From Gemmatimonadota bacterium (GTDB lineage Bacteria; Gemmatimonadota; Gemmatimonadetes; Palauibacterales; Palauibacteraceae), in assembly GCA_013042495.1 (NCBI GenBank), contig JABDQB010000234.1, positions 1-12,586 on the forward strand: DNA of 12,586 nt, written 5' to 3'. Numbering within the stretch: position 1 is the first letter of the stretch; the number at the start of each line of letters is the position of its first letter. This document shows positions 6,738 to 12,586 of this stretch, piece after piece. The position numbers and the translations under genes were made by a program. The notes under the pieces were generated by a model, which had not been told where the DNA came from, did not search any database, and was given only the letters and a program-made list of their open reading frames with translations.

Positions 6738-6779
6738 TCGAGCCGGAGACATCGAGCCGCCTCTGGAGTATTCTCCAGC

Positions 6780-8036
6780 ATGGACGACTCAACCGCGCGA
6801 AGGGCGCCTTGGTGGCGGGCGCCGCTCGGCACGACCCGGGCGCTGGGACTCGCTCTCGGCCTGGCAACCCTCGTCGGCGGGTGCGGCGAGGAGGACTCGT
6901 CGCGGCCGGGCTCCCCGAGGACCTCGCGGATGCCGCTGGACAACTCCCCGTTTCCCTATGCCGAGACCGCGGAGGATGTGGGAGTCTCGTCGGACGCCAT
7001 CTGGCTGTTCAAGGAGCGGCTGTACTCGCGAATGGTGGCGCGCCACATGGTGGGCGCCGAGATCCTCGTTCTCGTGGGCGGGCAGATCGTGCTTCACCAG
7101 GCGATGGGGTGGGCCGACCGGGACGAACTCGTGCCCATGGCACGCAACTCGATCTTCCGCCTGGCCTCGATGACCAAGCCCCTGGCGGGGACCGCCGTTC
7201 TGATGCTCGTGGAAGAGGGACGGCTCGGCCTGGATGAGCCGGTCGGCCGCTACCTGGATTCGTTCCGCTTCGATGCGGCGGGCCGGATCACGATCCGGCA
7301 CCTGTTGATCCACCGGTCCGGTTTCGTGCAGGGCGGCGAGCCTCCGGGCTACTCTGATCAGGCGACTTTGATCGACGCCGCGAATCTGGCCGGTGAACAG
7401 GGGCCGACCTACGAACCCGGCGAACGGTTCATCTACTCCGATCTGAACTCCGATGCACTCGGCGCCGTGGTGGCCACAATCACAGGCGAGCCGGTCGACC
7501 GGTTCATCCGGCGTCGGATCCTCTCTCCTCTCGGCATGTCCGACACCCACACCGCGTTCTCGCCTTCCGTGGGGTGGGCGGACCGGGTCCCGTCCTCATA
7601 CCGCAGCTGGAGCGGGACCTCATGGGAGCGCTGGTGGAACCCGAACAGGCCACACGAGAGTCGCTGGTTCAGCCCGGCGGGCGATCTGTTCGGCAGCGCG
7701 TTCGACTGGGCGAGATTTCTGCAGGCGTGGGTGGATCTCGGGGAGTACGGAGACGGACGCCTCCTGGAGGCGGCGGCCGTCTTGGAGGCCCTGGCCGACC
7801 CCGTGGCCGCCGACACGCTGCCCGCCCGCAGCCGGTGGTACGGCATGCATTGGGAAGTCTACTCACGGCCCGAGTCACCTGGCGGCCTGCCCGCGTTCGG
7901 GCACCGCGGGGCGACGGGCACGCTCGGGATGGCGATCCCCGGCCGCGATGCGGTCGTGGTCTTTCTAACCAACTCCAACGAGACCGAAGTCGTTGAGGAA
8001 GTCATCGACGCGGCGCTGGAGATGTTCGGGAGCTGA
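6780..8036 (+). CDS. Serine hydrolase lipoprotein, class C beta-lactamase-like
   Basis: The 418-residue protein has a hydrophobic signal segment (about 20-34) and a lipobox LVGGC with Cys35, so it is a lipoprotein acting on the outside of a membrane. The beta-lactamase/PBP-like domain runs from about 65 to 415. The catalytic SxxK is SMTK (Ser130, Lys133). The second motif is YSDLN (Tyr219), close to the YxN of the family. The third is HRG (375-377, in FGHRGATG), near the usual HxG, with a following strand ending FLTNSN. Members are beta-lactamases, D,D-peptidases, esterases or amide hydrolases; the substrate cannot be told from sequence. The nearby 5' fragment at 2-193 belongs to the same superfamily. 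It lies three bases before the next gene, so the two are surely co-transcribed. Confidence 0.88.
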   Translation: MDDSTARRAPWWRAPLGTTRALGLALGLATLVGGCGEEDSSRPGSPRTSRMPLDNSPFPYAETAEDVGVSSDAIWLFKERLYSRMVARHMVGAEILVLVGGQIVLHQAMGWADRDELVPMARNSIFRLASMTKPLAGTAVLMLVEEGRLGLDEPVGRYLDSFRFDAAGRITIRHLLIHRSGFVQGGEPPGYSDQATLIDAANLAGEQGPTYEPGERFIYSDLNSDALGAVVATITGEPVDRFIRRRILSPLGMSDTHTAFSPSVGWADRVPSSYRSWSGTSWERWWNPNRPHESRWFSPAGDLFGSAFDWARFLQAWVDLGEYGDGRLLEAAAVLEALADPVAADTLPARSRWYGMHWEVYSRPESPGGLPAFGHRGATGTLGMAIPGRDAVVVFLTNSNETEVVEEVIDAALEMFGS

Positions 8037-8039
8037 AAC

Positions 8040-8438
8040 ATGGCAGAAATGAAGATCAGCGACGCGCCCCTGAAACTGACGCTAACGGATGACAAGGGCC
8101 GCGTGGTCGCGGCGCTGCGTTATCCCAGGGTCAAGTGGAGCAAGCTCGTGATCGAGAGCGAGGGCGCGGAATTCGACGCGGTCGTCCTGGGCGGCAACCG
8201 GGTGCGACTGGAGAAGAGGGTACCTGCCTCAGAGAACGCCGACGAGAGCGACGGCTCCGACAAGCGCGACAGCTCCGGAGAGCGACACGAGTGGGATCCG
8301 TTCCACGAGTTCGAGTTCGGGGTGCGGGACGTGCTGACCAGGGCGGGAAAGGCCGTGGAGGACTTCCTCGACGACCTGAACGAGTGGTCTGGACCGGTAT
8401 TCCGAGACGGCCCCGGTTCCAAGACCGACGAAGAGTGA
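8040..8438 (+). CDS. Acidic soluble protein of unknown function
   Basis: I do not recognise the family. The 132-residue protein has no signal peptide or membrane segment. Residues 1-60 look beta-rich (LKLTLTDDKGRVVAALRYPRVKWSKLVIESEGAEFDAVVLGGNRVRLEKRV). A low-complexity Glu/Asp/Ser linker follows (about 63-80). The C-terminus is a helix-forming acidic segment (FEFGVRDVLTRAGKAVEDFLDDLNEW). The start is three bases after the hydrolase stop, with GGGAG inside the end of that gene, so translation is probably coupled. It is the last gene of the cluster and is followed by a clear terminator. A cytoplasmic partner for the upstream envelope proteins is possible but not shown. Confidence 0.7.
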   Translation: MAEMKISDAPLKLTLTDDKGRVVAALRYPRVKWSKLVIESEGAEFDAVVLGGNRVRLEKRVPASENADESDGSDKRDSSGERHEWDPFHEFEFGVRDVLTRAGKAVEDFLDDLNEWSGPVFRDGPGSKTDEE

Positions 8439-8442
8439 GGAA

Positions 8443-8480
8443 GGGCACGCCCGGCATCGTGCCGGGCGCGCCTTCTTTCT
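8443..8480. terminator. Intrinsic terminator between convergent genes
   Basis: A 12-bp stem (8444-8455 with 8461-8472) with one A-C mismatch encloses a five-base loop (ATCGT) and is followed by TTCTTTCT on the plus strand. It ends the four-gene plus-strand cluster. On the minus strand the stem is followed by CTTCCTC, so it may also stop transcription of the barrel gene at 8485. Confidence 0.85.
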
Positions 8481-8484
8481 CCGC

Positions 8485-9135
8485 TTAGTTCCCGAGCGGA
8501 AACGCGACGCCGGCCAGGAACTGCAGGGCGCTCATCTTCGAGCTGCCGAGTTCCAGGGCGTCCGTCAGGCCCAGGTCGTACCGGGCGTCAAAGACGATGG
8601 CCACGTTCCCCATGTCGAAGTCGACACCGGCCCCAAACAGAATGTCGAACAGGACGCTCTTGGCTGCGAACACTTCCCCAATCAGTTCCGAGTCACAGTC
8701 GATCGACGCGCTGTCCCCGTCCTGGCTTCCCTTGAGCTTGCAGCTCGCCTTGATGCTCGCCTGCGGCCCGAGGAATACTCGCGGCGTCACGCTTCCGCCC
8801 GTATCGAACCGGATGCCGACCAGGAGCGGCACGTCGATGTAGTCGAGCGCCAAGGTCGCCGTGTTCCCGCCTTCGCTCTCGCTGAACCCCTTCGCCGAGT
8901 AGAGGAGCTCGGGCTGGAAATAGAACATCGAGTTCGGCAACCCGATCGTCAGGTGACCGCCGCCGATGAGTCCGGTGCGCCGGCCCGGAGATTCCCCGTC
9001 GCCGCTCAGCGTGGCCAGGTTGACGCCGACCTTGACCCCGAGATCCATCGAGACACCGGTGTCCTGGGCCATCAGTTGGGCCGGGAGGAGCGATACGGCG
9101 AGTAGCACGGCCGCGGTGCGAACTGACTTCAGCAT
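8485..9135 (-). CDS. Outer-membrane beta-barrel protein (porin family)
   Basis: The 216-residue exported protein has a clear signal peptide (MLKSVRTAAVLLAVSLLPAQLMAQ, cleavage near 23/24). The mature part is alternating hydrophobic strands with Gly-rich turns: GVKVGVNLATLSG, HLTIGL, FYFQPELLYSAKGFSE, ALDYIDVPLLVGIRF, PRVFLGPQASI, VLFDILFGAGVDF, IVFDARYDLGLTD. This is the pattern of the OMP_b-brl family of small eight-stranded barrels. It should sit in the outer membrane; transport is not proven. Two cysteines (132 and 147) bracket a loop of about 14 residues and could form a disulfide. The open frame continues upstream to 9249, but the ATG at 9133-9135 gives the signal peptide and has GAGGA upstream, so it is preferred. 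Confidence 0.82.
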   Translation of the reverse strand: MLKSVRTAAVLLAVSLLPAQLMAQDTGVSMDLGVKVGVNLATLSGDGESPGRRTGLIGGGHLTIGLPNSMFYFQPELLYSAKGFSESEGGNTATLALDYIDVPLLVGIRFDTGGSVTPRVFLGPQASIKASCKLKGSQDGDSASIDCDSELIGEVFAAKSVLFDILFGAGVDFDMGNVAIVFDARYDLGLTDALELGSSKMSALQFLAGVAFPLGN

Positions 9136-9360
9136 GATAATCCGTCCTCGTCTGCGTTGGACATCCGTTCCGCGACCCATGGCGGCCGCGGCTCCGTGGA
9201 GCGTAGTGCAAACACTCTGCCGTATACCCCGCCGGGAATAGCAACACATAAGTCACTGTGAAATAATTGTTTACGATACACGCCCCGGGTGCCGCATGAA
9301 TCTATTCGGGCCGGGAGAGGCGGCGTTTGACGAATCACGTGCGTTTTGCGAGGCTGAGAA

Positions 9361-9379
9361 GGACGGGTCCGAGGACCCG
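9361..9379 (-). terminator. Possible terminator of the lipoprotein gene
   Basis: CGGGTCC (9364-9370) pairs with GGACCCG (9373-9379). With a loop of at least three bases this leaves a 6-bp stem. On the minus strand it is followed by TCCTTCTC. It lies 100 bases past the stop codon at 9479-9481, so a long 3' tail would be needed. Confidence 0.35.
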
Positions 9380-9408
9380 GAGATCTGGGCCTCCCGCACG
9401 GCAGGGAA

Positions 9409-9435
9409 CATGTCAGTCCGACTTGTTAAGACATG
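9409..9435. repeat. Inverted repeat CATGTC / GACATG
   Basis: CATGTC (9409-9414) and GACATG (9430-9435) are separated by 15 bases, about 45-70 bases downstream of the lipoprotein gene. The repeat could be a 3'-end hairpin or a protein site. No gene starts close by to give it an operator role. Confidence 0.25.
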
Positions 9436-9478
9436 CCCATGCTCAGCGCACCCGTACGGGAGGCTGGTCTGGCTTTGC

Positions 9479-10741
9479 TCAGTTCGGGGCGTGAACCGAC
9501 GGCCCTCCGTAATCCCGCCTGTTGCCGAACGTCGGCCCGGACGGGTTCACCGCGAGAACGTTGTCGACGGCCCCGATGTACTGGCGCACGCTCCCCGGAA
9601 AGGGCTCCGGGCGGGCGTTCTTGCCGAACGGATCCGTATACCAGATCTCCGGACCATCCGCGTTGTTGATCCGATTGCTGTTGATGTCCACCGAGCGCTG
9701 CGAGCCGTCGAACACGGAGCGTGGGTCGTCCCACGACACGTCGGGCAGGCTACCGTTCGCGGTCGATTCGTCGCAGTCGCTTCCCTCTGCGCGCTCCCCG
9801 GAGGTCGTCTCCTCGTAGCACACGGCGACGGGGCGTCCTACCAGCCCCTCCTGCGCCGGGTCGTAGAACCGGCTCGGCCGCATGACGTTGAAGTACGGAT
9901 TCACGCTCGCCACCGTCCGGCCCGACGCCGTTCGAATCGACTGTGACAACTGCCAGCTCTCCCGCAGGGCGGCGCTGAAGTTGGAGCGCTCTCCGGGTGG
10001 AACGAGCATGTGTTGCTCCACGCAGTCGCGCGTCGGAATGATCCTCTTCCCGCCCCCGCTCGGGGACCCCAGGGGGGTAGGACTTCCAGCGATGATGTGG
10101 ATGTCCCGGTCGCAGGTGGACACGAATTCGCCCGGCGTCCCGATCGCCGCGAGGATCGACAGGCTCATGTCCGTCCCGTCGTCGCACCGGATGTGGTAGA
10201 CGAGCTCGTGCACGTTGTTCGTGAAGGCGTCCCTGGAGTGCGACCCCTGGTGCAGCTTCACCAGCGCATCGCAGCGCGCGCCTTGCAGAATCTGCCCGGC
10301 CACGTCACCCGAGTAGTGCAATTCGAAGTCGTTCTCCCAGTCGATCTTGTGGCCAACGTGGTCCTCGTGGCGCTGAAGGGCGGGATCGAAAGAGTCGAGT
10401 TGCTCGTTCGCGTAGCCGAACGGTATGGCGCCCACCTCGGCGTACAGGTTCGAACTGCGCGGGTCGCGGCCGTGCTCGTGCCCGAACGAGCAGCCAGTGG
10501 CGGGATCCGTGGGTGGATGCCACGTGGGGTACTCCTTCGAATCCGGCCCGACCGTGGTATAGCTGTCGTGGATTTCCCGCGTGCAGGTATCCATGGGCCC
10601 GGGCTCCCAGATACCGACCGCGTGGCTCACGCCGTTGCTGGCGATGGGACCCAGGTCACCCGCTCCGTCATCGCTGCCACAGCCTGCGGCTCCGATGAGC
10701 AGGACAACCAACGAAATGCCGATCCAGGCTGTACGTCTCAT
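9479..10741 (-). CDS. Cys/His-rich lipoprotein of unknown function
   Basis: I do not recognise the family. The 420-residue protein has a signal segment (about 5-20) and lipobox GAAGC with Cys21. The mature protein has eight further cysteines (53, 84, 157, 186, 210, 240, 308, 323), an even number that suggests disulfides outside the cytoplasm. It is rich in His, clustered in motifs typical of metal or substrate sites: WHPP (74-77), GHEHGRDP (87-94), RHEDHVGHK (124-132), KLHQGSHSRD (162-171), NVHELVYHIRC (176-186) and DIHIIAG (213-219). Trp, Asn and Asp are common near the C-terminus. A metal-dependent extracellular enzyme or binding protein is possible, but this is inference. ATG at 10739-10741 has GGGAG upstream. 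The gene is 43 bases downstream of the small-barrel gene on the same strand, so one operon is likely. Confidence 0.85.
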   Translation of the reverse strand: MRRTAWIGISLVVLLIGAAGCGSDDGAGDLGPIASNGVSHAVGIWEPGPMDTCTREIHDSYTTVGPDSKEYPTWHPPTDPATGCSFGHEHGRDPRSSNLYAEVGAIPFGYANEQLDSFDPALQRHEDHVGHKIDWENDFELHYSGDVAGQILQGARCDALVKLHQGSHSRDAFTNNVHELVYHIRCDDGTDMSLSILAAIGTPGEFVSTCDRDIHIIAGSPTPLGSPSGGGKRIIPTRDCVEQHMLVPPGERSNFSAALRESWQLSQSIRTASGRTVASVNPYFNVMRPSRFYDPAQEGLVGRPVAVCYEETTSGERAEGSDCDESTANGSLPDVSWDDPRSVFDGSQRSVDINSNRINNADGPEIWYTDPFGKNARPEPFPGSVRQYIGAVDNVLAVNPSGPTFGNRRDYGGPSVHAPN

Positions 10742-10784
10742 GAGTGCTCTCCCGATGGATGTGCGTCGAGGGCCCGACGAACGG

Positions 10785-11429
10785 TCAGTGCCAGGTGAGA
10801 CCGATCCCGAGCTTGATGAGCTGGAGGTTGCCCGACCCGAGACCTTCTCCGTTGAACTGCAGGTCTCCGAGTGGGGCGGCCACGAGGTCGAGTTGCGGGG
10901 TGAGGGTCAAACCGCTGCCGACGGAGAACTGGTAGCCGACGCCGAACTGGGGACCGAAGCTCGTACTGGTGAACGCGTCCTCTGCGTCGGAGGCGCGGAA
11001 CAGGGTCATTCCGAACCCGCCGCTGAAGGACAGCTGGCGAAGCGGTCCCGGATAGAAGTAGGCCATCAGGCTGAACGTCCCGTGCCAACGCTCCACGCCC
11101 TCATCGTTCTGTCGCCATCCGTTGATCTCGAGACCCAGGTCCAGCGCTCGACTCTGCGTGATGCCGCCTTTGAGCATCCCGGTCGCGCCTCCCACGAGGT
11201 CACCCCGGCAGACATCGCAGCCTACCCGTGACCAACCCCATCCGAGGGCGAATCCGTACCAGAATCCGCCCGGCGTCGCGGACGTGGAGGCCGGTTCCAC
11301 GGATGGAAGAGTCGAGGCCTCCTGGGCCACGGCCCGGGCGATGCCATTCAGTGGCGCATTGGGCACGCCGACCGCTGAAATCAGGCACAAAGCGGATAGA
11401 GAGACCGCCTGTTGGCGAATCTTCGACAC
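10785..11429 (-). CDS. Small outer-membrane beta-barrel protein with CxxC
   Basis: The 214-residue exported protein has a signal peptide (about 1-36, cleavage near AQ in ARAVAQE). A Ser/Pro linker leads to a barrel-like pattern of strands: GFWYGFALGWGWSRVG, ALDLGLEINGW, WHGTFSLMAYFYPG, LSFSGGFGMTLF, SFGPQFGVGYQFSVG, LTLTPQLDLVAAP, and the final LQLIKLGIGLTWH with aromatic Trp213 near the C-terminus. It resembles small OmpA/OmpW-sized barrels. CDVC (71-74) is a CxxC in an early loop, which could hold a disulfide or a metal. Start is GTG (complement of 11427-11429) with AAGGA upstream. It is the first gene of a two-gene unit with the Cys/His-rich lipoprotein and has a sigma-54-like promoter at 11498-11515. 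Confidence 0.82.
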   Translation of the reverse strand: MSKIRQQAVSLSALCLISAVGVPNAPLNGIARAVAQEASTLPSVEPASTSATPGGFWYGFALGWGWSRVGCDVCRGDLVGGATGMLKGGITQSRALDLGLEINGWRQNDEGVERWHGTFSLMAYFYPGPLRQLSFSGGFGMTLFRASDAEDAFTSTSFGPQFGVGYQFSVGSGLTLTPQLDLVAAPLGDLQFNGEGLGSGNLQLIKLGIGLTWH

Positions 11430-11497
11430 GGCTTTCCTTCCGTTGCGTGGTCGGCCTTACCTCGGTGCGAGCCTCGGACGCTCGATCGCCGATACCA

Positions 11498-11515
11498 ATG
11501 CCAGACCCGTGCCAA
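11498..11515 (-). promoter_or_regulatory. Candidate sigma-54 promoter of the barrel/lipoprotein operon
   Basis: On the minus strand the site reads TTGGCACGGGTCTGGCAT (11515-11498). The sigma-54 consensus is YTGGCACGRNNNTTGCW. The invariant GG and GC have the exact 10-base gap and only one consensus position differs (T to G in the -12 element). Transcription would start near 11489, giving a leader of about 60 bases. This is a strong match by eye; no sigma-54 or activator gene is in the window. Confidence 0.5.
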
Positions 11516-11553
11516 ACGTCAAATAGCTGTGGAATCTGCATTTACCGCACGTC

Positions 11554-11565
11554 TCGTCGCGACGA
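11554..11565. promoter_or_regulatory. Perfect palindrome upstream of the sigma-54 site
   Basis: TCGTCGCGACGA is a perfect 12-base palindrome centred about 70 bases upstream of the predicted sigma-54 start site. Activators of sigma-54 promoters usually bind inverted repeats 70-150 bases upstream. A functional link is an inference from position. Confidence 0.3.
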
Positions 11566-11706
11566 ATGGGCAAACCGTTGCGCATTCCGAAATATCGTTC
11601 CGCTTCCGCCGCGCCCGGTGGGAGAGCCCCTGATTTCCGCGGTGACGGCCGGGTGACGCCGAGCGGGCACCGTATGTGTGGCGCTCCAGAGAGAGGTAAA
11701 GCTGTC

Positions 11707-12057
11707 ATGCTGGTAATCATGATCATTGTCATCGTGTTGTTCGGATTGGCCTACGCCGACTATTGCCTGGTCGACAACACCGAACACTTCGGCATCTGCT
11801 TCGGAAAGGTCGCCGAGGCGGAAGCGGCGCGGAAATCCGGGCTGCTGGCCGACGCTATCGAACCCGTCCCGCCAGCCGTTTTCGATGTGGACGACGCGGC
11901 GGACGCCGAGTGGGCCGCGGACTCCCGGTCGTCGAATTCCGACGCGGAAGATGGGACCGCGGTGTGCCCGCCACGAAGTCCAGCACCCCGATGGCTCCTT
12001 GTGGACCTCGAGCCGGTGCTGGAACTGCATAAAGGCTGGACGGGCGCACCGATGTGA
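11707..12057 (+). CDS. Small membrane-anchored or secreted protein, unknown function
   Basis: I do not recognise the family. Translation from ATG 11707 gives 116 residues: a strongly hydrophobic N-terminus (MLVIMIIVIVLFGLAYADY) with no basic residue before it, then an acidic Ala/Asp-rich stretch (about 35-83). The C-terminus ends PRWLLVDLEPVLELHKGWTGAPM. The N-terminus may be a membrane anchor or an atypical signal peptide cut after AYA. GAGAGG lies ten bases upstream, a little far. The frame is open back to 11566, but that extension has no hydrophobic start or good ribosome site. Codon third positions are mostly G or C in the first two-thirds, which supports coding. The gene diverges from the sigma-54-linked operon. 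A chance open frame cannot be excluded. Confidence 0.5.
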   Translation: MLVIMIIVIVLFGLAYADYCLVDNTEHFGICFGKVAEAEAARKSGLLADAIEPVPPAVFDVDDAADAEWAADSRSSNSDAEDGTAVCPPRSPAPRWLLVDLEPVLELHKGWTGAPM

Positions 12058-12097
12058 ATCCGGCAGGGACCCTCGGCCGGCCAGGCCGTGGGGCCCC

Positions 12098-12114
12098 GCC
12101 ACACCCCGTGTGGC
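12098..12114. terminator. Possible terminator hairpin after the small membrane-protein gene
   Basis: A perfect 7-bp stem GCCACAC (12098-12104) with GTGTGGC (12108-12114) closes a three-base loop, about 40 bases after the stop codon at 12055-12057. No T tract follows, so its role as a terminator is uncertain. Confidence 0.35.
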
Positions 12115-12374
12115 CTCCCACCCACACGTCGGCAGGCCGAAGCCCTGAGCGCCTCCGATAACCCGTCCATGTGCGAAAATCCGCCCCGAAACGGAATTCG
12201 AGTCCGTTTGCGGCCAGGCGGAGCACCACGTCCGGCCGGGGGCGTGAGGCCTGATTTGTGGAGGCTGCGCCACAAAACCCGATTCCGCGCCTCGCACGCG
12301 TCCTTCGGGGTGCCCAAGCCAACGATCACCGCCACAAGCACTTAGCTAGCTTCGCGACCGCCCCCGCCTCGAGA

Positions 12375-12390
12375 TTGGCATGCCCGGTGC
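12375..12390 (+). promoter_or_regulatory. Weak sigma-54-like site before the TadE-like gene
   Basis: TTGGCATGCCCGGTGC keeps the invariant GG and GC with the correct 10-base gap and a good -24 element (TGGCATG). The -12 element is GTGC instead of TTGC. It lies 79 bases before the GTG at 12469 and 136 before the ATG at 12526. It is less convincing than the site at 11498-11515. Confidence 0.3.
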
Positions 12391-12468
12391 CTCGACTGGT
12401 GGCCAGCAATCGAGGACGCCCGCCCGAGACGGAGCGCACCTCGACACCGACAAGACCAAGGCGGAAAA

Positions 12469-12586
12469 GTGATACACGGGCAGATAGACAAGGGGCAGGA
12501 GACGGACCGGAAGCGTCGCGGCGCCATGATCCGCCTCGGACGGTCGATCGGGTGCACGCGCGGCAGCGCGCTCATCGAGATGGCCC
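12469..12586 (+). CDS. TadE-like pilus assembly protein (partial, N-terminus)
   Basis: The frame runs off the window end. The last visible residues are RGSALIEMA, the diagnostic start of TadE/TadG-like proteins (RGSALVEFAL followed by a membrane helix), preceded by a basic stretch (RKRRGAMIRLGRS). TadE-like proteins are minor pseudopilins of the Tad/Flp pilus, processed and placed in the inner membrane. The start is uncertain. GTG 12469 has AAGG about six bases upstream and gives 39 visible residues. ATG 12526 gives a more typical short N-terminus (MIRLGRSIGCTRGSALIEMA) but has a distant ribosome site. Without the hydrophobic helix beyond the window the call rests on one motif. Other tad genes, if present, would lie to the right. 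Confidence 0.5.
   Translation, partial: MIHGQIDKGQETDRKRRGAMIRLGRSIGCTRGSALIEMA

Larger units (their letters stand above)
9136..9478. other. Intergenic region: barrel-gene promoter area and downstream hairpins
   Basis: This 343-base stretch holds no convincing gene; the open frames on the plus strand lack ribosome sites and family resemblance. Near 9240-9285 it becomes A+T-rich and probably contains the promoter of the barrel gene at 9135, but I cannot assign clear -35 and -10 boxes. The 9351-9440 part holds two inverted repeats downstream of the Cys/His-rich lipoprotein gene, listed separately. Confidence 0.6.
12058..12468. other. Intergenic region without a convincing gene
   Basis: This 411-base stretch has open frames on both strands, but none shows a family pattern with a ribosome site. 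It contains hairpins GCCACAC/GTGTGGC (12098-12104 and 12108-12114) and TTTGTGG/CCACAAA (12255-12261 and 12270-12276). It also holds a sigma-54-like site at 12375-12390. A 30-codon frame at 12380-12472 ends in TGA overlapping the GTG at 12469. Confidence 0.55.

Noticed and set aside
9136..9249. N-terminal extension of the barrel protein (start at 9249)
   Set aside because: It would place a 38-residue basic, cysteine-containing leader before a normal signal peptide. The ATG at 9133-9135 fits export and has its own ribosome site.
11493..11522. TTGACG (minus strand, 11522-11517) as a sigma-70 promoter for the small-barrel gene
   Set aside because: No acceptable -10 lies 16-18 bases downstream, while the sigma-54 pattern in the same place fits much better.
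11542..12297. 251-codon minus-strand frame opposite the small membrane-protein gene
   Set aside because: Long antisense frames are common in GC-rich DNA. This one shows no ribosome site, domain or signal peptide.
12088..12345. 85-codon plus-strand frame
   Set aside because: No ribosome site, no recognisable domain, and it runs through two hairpins. It may be chance.

Overview
The window is GC-rich DNA from a diderm (Gram-negative type) bacterium. It encodes signal peptides, lipoproteins, a TonB-type energy transducer and two outer-membrane beta-barrel proteins. Base composition, several GTG starts and the mix of lipoproteins, serine hydrolases and unrecognised envelope proteins suggest Gemmatimonadota or a neighbouring phylum. 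That placement is an inference; there is no rRNA or other phylogenetic marker here. I see no tRNA, rRNA, CRISPR array, insertion sequence or phage gene.

Layout. (1) 1-193 is the 3' end of a beta-lactamase-fold serine hydrolase (+), followed by a strong hairpin terminator. (2) 276-1982 holds two minus-strand genes: a small helix-turn-helix protein and a lipoprotein with three Spy/CpxP-like LTxxQ modules. A sigma-E-like promoter lies in front of the lipoprotein gene. The helix-turn-helix gene has a sigma-70-like promoter whose -35 lies inside an inverted repeat. (3) 2217-4395 (+) encodes a DUF427 protein and a CPA-type Na+/H+ (or K+/H+) antiporter with a TrkA-N-like C-terminal domain. The antiporter and the convergent tonB-like gene share one CTAG as their two stop codons. 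(4) 4392-5093 (-) encodes the TonB-like protein. (5) 5361-8438 (+) is a four-gene cluster: a single-pass membrane protein, an exported helical protein, a serine-hydrolase lipoprotein and an acidic soluble protein. It ends in a clear terminator. (6) 8485-9135 (-) is an outer-membrane beta-barrel protein. (7) 9479-11429 (-) is a two-gene unit: a small beta-barrel protein with a CxxC motif, then a 420-residue Cys/His-rich lipoprotein I do not recognise. A near-consensus sigma-54 promoter precedes it. (8) 11707-12057 (+) is a small secreted or membrane protein. (9) The last ~120 bases look like the start of a TadE-like pilus protein, with a weaker sigma-54-like site upstream.

Taken together this is mostly a cell-envelope region: stress-type lipoprotein, ion antiport, TonB energy coupling, outer-membrane barrels and exported hydrolases. 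The best candidates for something undescribed are the sigma-54-linked barrel plus Cys/His-rich lipoprotein pair and the four-gene hydrolase cluster. No complete, recognisable new system is proven by the sequence alone.
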